Assembly: GCF_001742225.1 (NCBI RefSeq)
Contig: NZ_CP017076.1
Span: 1,079,001 to 1,143,000, forward strand
Reading direction: 5' to 3'
Length of the DNA: 64,000 bases
Source: Novosphingobium resinovorum
Lineage (GTDB): Bacteria; Pseudomonadota; Alphaproteobacteria; Sphingomonadales; Sphingomonadaceae
Made by a program: the position numbers and the translations under genes. Shown piece by piece: positions 59,518 to 64,000 of this stretch (the stretch's first letter is position 1; every line of letters begins with the position of its first letter). The notes beneath the pieces were generated by a model, which was not told the DNA's origin, made no database searches, and saw only the letters and a program-made list of their open reading frames with translations.

Positions 59518-61077
59518 ATGAGCATGAATGCGAGCGCGCTGGCGAACATCGTCGGTGCGGACAACCTGCTGACCGACCCGGCCAAGGTCGCCTACTTTGC
59601 CACCGACGTCTACCGCGCACAGGTCATGCCGGGCGCGGTCGCGCGTCCTGGCACGATCGAGGAACTGCAGGCCGTGGTGCGCGAGGCGGCGGCCGCCAAG
59701 CTGCCGTTCACCGTGCGCGGCGGCGGCGCGTCCTACACCGATGGCTACAATGCGGTGGACGGCTCGCACCTGCTCATCGACATGAGCCGCCTGAACCGCA
59801 TCGTCGAGATCGACGAGTTCAACGGCTACGTCACCGTCGAGGCGGGCGTTACCTGGCTCCAGTTGTCCGACGCGCTGGAGGCCAAGGGCCTGCGCACGCC
59901 GTTCCGTGGGCCGTTCTCGGGGATCGCGGCGACCATCGGCGGATCGATGTCGCAAAACTCGATCAGCCACGGCTCGGGCGCATGGGGCATTTCGGCGGAA
60001 TCGGCGCTGGCCTTCGACGTGGTACTCGCCGACGGCAGCCTGCTGCGCACCGGCACAGGCGCGCTGGGCGAGAAGCCGTTCGGCCGTCATGCGGGACCTG
60101 ACCTCACCGGCCTGTTCACCGGCGACTGCGGCGTTTTCGGCCTCAAGGCCCGCGTTACGCTGCCGCTGCTGCGCCACAAGCCCGCGCATCGCGTGCTGTC
60201 CTTCGCCTTCGCTGAATTCGCGCAGATGCACGAATCGATGCGCCGCATCGCCATGGAGCGGGTCGAGGATTCGCACTTCGCGCTCGACGCTGCGCTGTCG
60301 CAGGGCCAGATCGCCAAGCAGGAGCGCGCGGGCGGGCAGCTGGCGATGGCGATGTCCATCGTCAAGAGTTCGCCCTCGGTCTTCGCCGGGCTCAAGCAGG
60401 TCGCGGCGGCGGGCATTCTCGCCCGCAAGCAGATTTCGGCCTCGAACTTCATGACGCACTACATCGTCGAGGGTTTCGACGATGCCGAGTGCCGCGCCAA
60501 GCTGCAGCGCCTGCGCGACCTGACCGCCGACCTCGGCCGCGAAATCGTCGCGACGGTGCCTTCGGTGGTGCGCGGCATGCCTTTCGCACCGCTCTACAAC
60601 ACGCTCGGCCCGGGCGGCGAGCGCTGGGTGCCGCTGCACGGCGTCATGGCGCACGACCGCGTGCGTGATTTCCACGAAGCGCTCCAGCGCTTCTACGCGG
60701 ACCGCGCCGCCGACATGAAGCAGCACGGCGTGTGGGGCGGCGGCATGTATTCCACCGTTGGGTCGAGCGGTTTCCTTTACGAAATCGCGCTCTACTGGCC
60801 GGACGAGCAGACCGCCTACCACGCGGAATCGGTGCCCGGCGACTACCTCGCCAGCCTGCCGAAATTCCCGGCGAACCCGGCCGCGCGTGAGTACGTCCAT
60901 CGGCTCAAGGGTGAGCTTGTCGATCTCTACGACGCCCACGGCGCGCTGCACTTCCAGCTCGGCCGTGCCTATCCCTACGCCGCGCGCCTCGGAGCAGAGC
61001 CCAAGGCGCTGGTCAGCGCGATCAAGTCGGCGCTCGATCCGCAGGGCCTCATTGGTCCGGGCGTGCTGGGCCTGTGA
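59518..61077 (+). CDS. FAD-linked oxidase (FAD_binding_4, GlcD/vanillyl-alcohol-oxidase-like)
   Basis: 519 residues. FAD-binding PCMH domain: PGTIEELQAVVREAAAAKLPFTVRGGGASYTDGYNAVDGSHLLIDMSRLN, VTVEAGVTWLQLSDALEAKGL, GLFTGDCGVFGLKARVTLPL; the C-terminal cap ends in the usual DPQGLIGPGVLGL. The His or Cys that could bind FAD covalently is not obvious (YTDGYNAV). These enzymes oxidise hydroxy acids or phenolic alcohols. It follows S4 by eight bases, and its stop overlaps H5 (GTGA). Likely a central oxidation step of this operon. Confidence 0.9.
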   Translation: MSMNASALANIVGADNLLTDPAKVAYFATDVYRAQVMPGAVARPGTIEELQAVVREAAAAKLPFTVRGGGASYTDGYNAVDGSHLLIDMSRLNRIVEIDEFNGYVTVEAGVTWLQLSDALEAKGLRTPFRGPFSGIAATIGGSMSQNSISHGSGAWGISAESALAFDVVLADGSLLRTGTGALGEKPFGRHAGPDLTGLFTGDCGVFGLKARVTLPLLRHKPAHRVLSFAFAEFAQMHESMRRIAMERVEDSHFALDAALSQGQIAKQERAGGQLAMAMSIVKSSPSVFAGLKQVAAAGILARKQISASNFMTHYIVEGFDDAECRAKLQRLRDLTADLGREIVATVPSVVRGMPFAPLYNTLGPGGERWVPLHGVMAHDRVRDFHEALQRFYADRAADMKQHGVWGGGMYSTVGSSGFLYEIALYWPDEQTAYHAESVPGDYLASLPKFPANPAAREYVHRLKGELVDLYDAHGALHFQLGRAYPYAARLGAEPKALVSAIKSALDPQGLIGPGVLGL

Positions 61078-61970
61078 CCCGTAACACCGTCCGCAAGTCC
61101 TACGTGGACCTTGCGGACGGGCAGCTGCACGTGCGCGAGGTGGCGGGCCTTGAAGCGCCGGGCGGGGAGCCCGCCATCGTCTTCCTGCACCAGACCGCGT
61201 GCTCGGCGCAGAGCTACGACCCGCTGCTGGCCGAACTCGATCTGCCCAACCGGCTCGTCGCGATCGACACGCCGGGCTTCGGGGGCAGCTTCGATCCGGT
61301 CGGCTGGCCTTCGCTCGCGGACTATGCGGCGTGGATTCTGGAAGGGATCGACGCGCTCGGGATCGGGCGTTTCCATGTCTTCGGGCATCACACCGGCTCC
61401 AGCCTTGCGGTGTACTTCGCCGCGAACCATCCCGAGCGGGTGGCGTCAATCATACTGGCGGGCGCCGAGCTGATGACGCCGGATGAGCGCGCGCACTTCG
61501 AGCAGACGCATGGCGAGCCGATCGGCCTCAAGCGCGACGGATCGCACCTCCAGACCAACTGGGACTACGCCGCCGGCTACAACGAGGGCATCGACGTGGA
61601 GATCATCCATGACGAAGTCGTCGCCATGCTGCGCGCATGGAAGGCCCGACCACAAGCCTACATGGCGGTGGCAAAGTCCGACACGCCTGCACTGGCAGCG
61701 CGCGTCACCGCGCCAGTGCTGCTGCTGACCTCACCCGACGACTATTTCCACGCCGAGCTGGACCGCGCGAAGGCCGCTTTCCCCGGCGCGAGCCTTGCCG
61801 TCACCGGCGGGGCGAACTTCCAGGCCACCGCGGACCCGCAAGGCGTCGCGCGCGCGGTGGAAGAGTTTCTGGCGTCGTCCCGGATCAAGTCCGGGACGAC
61901 GTGGATCAGGAATAATCCAGTTCCGGGCGGGTGCGCTCCTGCTGCGCGGGGTCGGTTTCAACGAGGTTGA
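61074..61970 (+). CDS. alpha/beta hydrolase-fold protein with G-H-H-T-G nucleophile elbow (H5)
   Basis: 298 residues from GTG 61074 overlapping the oxidase stop. Oxyanion region FLHQTACSA (38-46), DTPGFGGSF (65-73), elbow GHHTG at 104-108 with His106 at the nucleophile position. Acid retained (TSPDDYF); the expected His motif reads TGGANFQATADPQ, lacking His. The natural domain ends near VEEFLASS (residue ~268). The last ~30 residues, including SSRIKSGTTW, are encoded by a REP hairpin and the sequence after it and overlap the VOC gene on the other strand. So the original stop was probably lost when the REP came in. Confidence 0.86.
   Translation: MTRNTVRKSYVDLADGQLHVREVAGLEAPGGEPAIVFLHQTACSAQSYDPLLAELDLPNRLVAIDTPGFGGSFDPVGWPSLADYAAWILEGIDALGIGRFHVFGHHTGSSLAVYFAANHPERVASIILAGAELMTPDERAHFEQTHGEPIGLKRDGSHLQTNWDYAAGYNEGIDVEIIHDEVVAMLRAWKARPQAYMAVAKSDTPALAARVTAPVLLLTSPDDYFHAELDRAKAAFPGASLAVTGGANFQATADPQGVARAVEEFLASSRIKSGTTWIRNNPVPGGCAPAARGRFQRG
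61873..61901. repeat. REP hairpin of the GTCGTCCCGGA type inside the H5 frame
   Basis: Arms CGTCGTCCCGGA (61873-61884) and complement (61890-61901), same as 35291-35319 except for the loop. It is translated as part of the H5 C-terminus. Confidence 0.85.
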
Positions 61971-62412
61971 TGAATACCCCATCGCAGTCGCGGATGCAGA
62001 CTTCCAGCTGCGCGCGGTGTTCCATCGCGAAGACCTGTGGCTCCGGCGCCCACGTTGCGCCGAGGGCGCGCAGCGTTTCCATCGTTCCGGCCATGTCGGT
62101 CACGTAGAAGACCAGCGCCACCTCGCCGATGCGCGCCGGGCCGGTTGCGGGGGGGATGGCGTCGTCCGTGGTGCCGTCCGCCAGCTTGAACAGGCCGACC
62201 ATGCCGTAGTTGGGGCCGGGGCGCTTGACGATGCGGATCTCGAATGGGCGCGGGTCGTCGAAGCCCAGGATCTCGGTCGCCGAAGGATGGCTCAGCTTGC
62301 CCTCGAAGTAGGTCTCGGTGAGGCCGATGGCGCGGTAGAACTGCGTCGCCTTGTCGAGATCGCGCACGAAGATCGTCGCACGCACGAGGGCGGAGGAGGG
62401 ATGCTCGGTCAT
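61906..62412 (-). CDS. VOC-superfamily (glyoxalase/dioxygenase-fold) protein
   Basis: 168 residues from ATG 62412. Two beta-alpha-beta-beta-beta halves: VRATIFVRDLDKATQFYRAIGLTE at the start and IGEVALVFYVTDMAGTMETLRALG in the middle, with CIRDCDGVFINLVE near the end. Members bind a metal and act as lyases, epimerases, dioxygenases or resistance proteins. The Glu of the last strand is present; the first-half metal His is not clear. Convergent with H5, overlapping by 65 bases, and divergent from the racemase-like gene. Function unassigned. Confidence 0.85.
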   Translation of the reverse strand: MTEHPSSALVRATIFVRDLDKATQFYRAIGLTETYFEGKLSHPSATEILGFDDPRPFEIRIVKRPGPNYGMVGLFKLADGTTDDAIPPATGPARIGEVALVFYVTDMAGTMETLRALGATWAPEPQVFAMEHRAQLEVCIRDCDGVFINLVETDPAQQERTRPELDYS

Positions 62413-62673
62413 CGGTCTGCCTTTGCTGGTTCGCCCCGATAGTTCCCGTCCTGCCGCGCCGCCGCGAGCGCGCGGCCGCCAATGGTCGTCAGGTGGACAA
62501 CGGGACGGGTGCCGCCTTGCGGAAGGTCGGCCCGGGGCGCGATGAACGGTCATGACCGGGAGCATCAGCAGCCCCCGATCCGCAAGGGCGACACGATCTT
62601 CCGGCCAGGGTTCTGCCGGCCCGTCTGCAACTCTTTCGGAGAGTCCGCTCTCCAGCTGCGTGGGATATAGAAA

Positions 62674-63435
62674 ATGACGGATTCTCTCGGTTACCGCATG
62701 AAGTTCGCGGTGGTCGCCCCCTCGACCAACACCAGCGTCGAGCCCGAGTACGCGGACATGCGCCCGCGCGGCGTGACCAACCACTTCTCGCGCATCGCGA
62801 TTCCCGACACCAAGGTCGTGGACGACGCGACGTTCGTGGAGATGCTGGAGAACATCCGCAGCGCCACGTTCGATGCGGTCGACGTGTCGATGTCGATGGA
62901 CCCGGGCTGCGTCGTCATGGGCATGTCGGCCGAGACCTTCTGGGACGGTGCCGAGGGCGCCGAGCGCCTGCACCAGCGCATGCTGGAGCGGACCGGCGGC
63001 GTGCCGGTGATCATGGGCTCCACCGCCGTGGACGCCGCGATCCGGGCCTATGGGGAGGCCGACGGCAAGAAAATCCGCAAGATCGGCATCCTCACCCCTT
63101 ATGCGCCGGTGGGCGACGCCAACGTCAAGAAGTTCTTCGAGGACCAGGGCTACGAGGTCGTCCACGTCGAGGGCCTCAAGTGCCAGTCGCCGATGCTTAT
63201 CGCGCACGAGAGCAAGCAGACCCTCAAGCGCGCCGCCATCAAGGTAAGCGAGGGCGTCGACGCGGTGATCCAGGCGGGCACCAACCTGGCCTTCGCCGAA
63301 GTCGCCGCCATGGCCGAGTTCTGGCTGGAAAAGCCGGTGATCGCGATCAACACCGCCACCTACTGGCACGCCCTGCGCACGATGGGCTTCACGGACCAGA
63401 AGGAAGGTTTCGGCCGCCTGCTTGCGGATTTCTGA
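62674..63435 (+). CDS. Asp/Glu racemase-superfamily protein (maleate isomerase/AMDase-like) without catalytic cysteines
   Basis: 253 residues. N-terminal FAVVAPSTNTSVEPEYADMRP and central VVMGMSAETFWDG place it with maleate isomerases and arylmalonate decarboxylases. In those enzymes Cys residues stand at the ends of two equivalent strands. Here the first site reads VVMGMSAET and the second VIQAGTNLAF (Gly202 at the Cys position); only Cys79 and Cys170 exist, elsewhere. So classical two-Cys isomerisation is not possible by simple analogy. The known role in related clusters is maleate to fumarate or removal of a carboxylate. Followed after 88 bases by a deacetylase-like gene. Confidence 0.85.
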   Translation: MTDSLGYRMKFAVVAPSTNTSVEPEYADMRPRGVTNHFSRIAIPDTKVVDDATFVEMLENIRSATFDAVDVSMSMDPGCVVMGMSAETFWDGAEGAERLHQRMLERTGGVPVIMGSTAVDAAIRAYGEADGKKIRKIGILTPYAPVGDANVKKFFEDQGYEVVHVEGLKCQSPMLIAHESKQTLKRAAIKVSEGVDAVIQAGTNLAFAEVAAMAEFWLEKPVIAINTATYWHALRTMGFTDQKEGFGRLLADF

Positions 63436-63523
63436 TCCGCCACTTGCAAAGCAAGCACTGGCGATACGGCATCGGCGCTCTAAGCTGACCTCAGGGTCGA
63501 GAGATTAGAATACGGAGTTCACA

Positions 63524-64000
63524 ATGGAATACGATTACGTCCCGATGCCGCAGCGCCAGCCGCTCCAGTGGCCGGACGGCAAGCGCGTGGCGCTGCTGAT
63601 CACCTTCAATCTCGAGACCTGGGATCTCACCAAGGATACCGACAAGCCCTACTACGCGGGCGGCCCGGCGATCCTGCCGGACATCCTGCCCGGCAACACG
63701 CCGGACTTCCCGAACTACACTTGGCGCGAATATGGCCAGCGCGTGGGCATCTGGCGCCTGTTCGACCTGTTCGACGAACTGGGCGTCAAGGCCAGCTGCA
63801 CCACCAACGCCGTCACCTTCGAGCGTCGCAAGGCGATGACCGATGCGGTGCTGGAGCGCGGCTGGGAACTGCTCACCCACAACTGGGAGCAGGGCGAACT
63901 GCTCACCACCTTCGCGCACGAGCCGGAGAAGGAGCGCGACATCATCATGCGCTCGCTCGAGCAGTTCGAGAAGTACACCGGCCGCAAGTCGAAGGGCTGG
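63524..64000 (+). CDS. polysaccharide deacetylase/PuuE-type amidohydrolase, N-terminal part (cut by window edge)
   Basis: The first 159 residues of a NodB-fold protein from ATG 63524. KRVALLITFNLETWDLTKD, TWREYGQRVGIWRLFDLFDELGVKASCTTNAVTFERRKAM and GWELLTHNWEQGELLTTF correspond to the PuuE allantoinase/chitooligosaccharide deacetylase group. In the canonical DxE/metal site the first Asp is replaced (FNLETWD), as in some PuuE-like amidases. PuuE opens allantoin without the usual metal dyad, so a cyclic amide hydrolase role would fit the island. The remaining domain and any partner genes are outside the window. Confidence 0.85.
   Translation, partial: MEYDYVPMPQRQPLQWPDGKRVALLITFNLETWDLTKDTDKPYYAGGPAILPDILPGNTPDFPNYTWREYGQRVGIWRLFDLFDELGVKASCTTNAVTFERRKAMTDAVLERGWELLTHNWEQGELLTTFAHEPEKERDIIMRSLEQFEKYTGRKSKGW

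Noticed and set aside
59473..61449. Open frame of 658 codons opposite the FAD-linked oxidase
   Set aside because: Arg/Ala/His-rich translation with no motifs; the oxidase and H5 genes account for the region.
62482..62670. 62-codon plus frame before the racemase-like gene
   Set aside because: No signal, domain or ribosome-binding site; intergenic composition.
1..64000. Aerobic nicotinate (nic) cluster
   Set aside because: Amidase, hydrolase and maleate-isomerase-like genes suggest it, but no 2,5-dihydroxypyridine dioxygenase or nicotinate hydroxylase is present, the hydrolases lack Ser nucleophiles and the isomerase lacks its Cys.
1..64000. tRNA or rRNA gene, or integrase marking a genomic island boundary
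   Set aside because: None seen; island boundaries are probably outside the window.

Overview
The window looks like an accessory catabolic island of a high-GC alphaproteobacterium, most likely a sphingomonad (Novosphingobium, Sphingobium or a relative). The grounds are the two large TonB-dependent receptors, the GPH/MFS and exported-hydrolase repertoire, and intergenic palindromes typical of that group. No rRNA, tRNA, CRISPR or phage genes were seen. Almost all of the sequence is coding, in tight operons whose start and stop codons overlap (ATGA, GTGA, TGATG).

Layout. (1) 1-2930, minus: PEP-mutase/isocitrate-lyase-type lyase, isochorismatase-type amidase, a small helical protein, an alpha/beta hydrolase-fold protein with an odd active site, and an SDR cut by the window edge. 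(2) 3068-5403, plus: CobW-type metal GTPase and a dihydropyrimidinase/hydantoinase-type cyclic amidase. (3) 14259-5544, minus: beta-rich unknown, double-domain nitrilase, SAM methyltransferase-like protein, small protein, odd hydrolase, aldehyde dehydrogenase, GPH transporter, Rieske oxygenase. (4) 14859-19418, plus: hydantoinase/oxoprolinase A and B and a second isochorismatase-type amidase. (5) 19593-21510: an IS1634-type insertion inside a palindromic repeat. (6) 24098-21585: TonB receptor. (7) 28744-24407, minus: M24 peptidase-fold hydrolase, two luciferase-like proteins, membrane-anchored hydrolase. (8) 28863-35290, plus: two odd hydrolases, two transporters, an APH-type kinase, an exported hydrolase. 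(9) 37478-35328, minus: ureidoglycolate-lyase-like protein, small protein, methyltransferase. (10) 38891-37683: secreted esterase. (11) 43030-39077, minus: LeuC/LeuD-type hydro-lyase, a second PEP-mutase-type lyase, Zn alcohol dehydrogenase, with a divergent IclR regulator. (12) 44656-56817: DUF1838 protein, LysR regulator, Tat-exported flavin amine oxidase, esterases, FAD monooxygenase, aldehyde dehydrogenase, second TonB receptor. (13) 57097-61970, plus: SDR, methyltransferase, small protein, FAD-linked oxidase, odd hydrolase. (14) 61906-64000: VOC protein, Asp/Glu-racemase-like protein, polysaccharide-deacetylase/PuuE-like protein cut by the edge.

How it may work together (inference). The enzyme set fits uptake and stepwise breakdown of a nitrogen-containing ring, such as a cyclic imide, hydantoin or related ureide. 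TonB receptors and MFS carriers would import it and Rieske, FAD and luciferase-like oxygenases would oxidise it. Cyclic amidases would open the ring and isochorismatase- and nitrilase-family amidases would remove the amide. A hydro-lyase plus C-C lyase would then cleave the resulting maleate/malate-type acid. The substrate cannot be named from sequence.

The most unusual feature is a recurring module. Four paralogous 111-124 residue helical proteins each lie next to one of three methyltransferase-like proteins and/or one of five alpha/beta hydrolase-fold proteins. In all five hydrolases the nucleophile elbow reads G-x-H-T-G instead of G-x-S-x-G, and the usual catalytic histidine is also missing. 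I do not know a described system with this composition.
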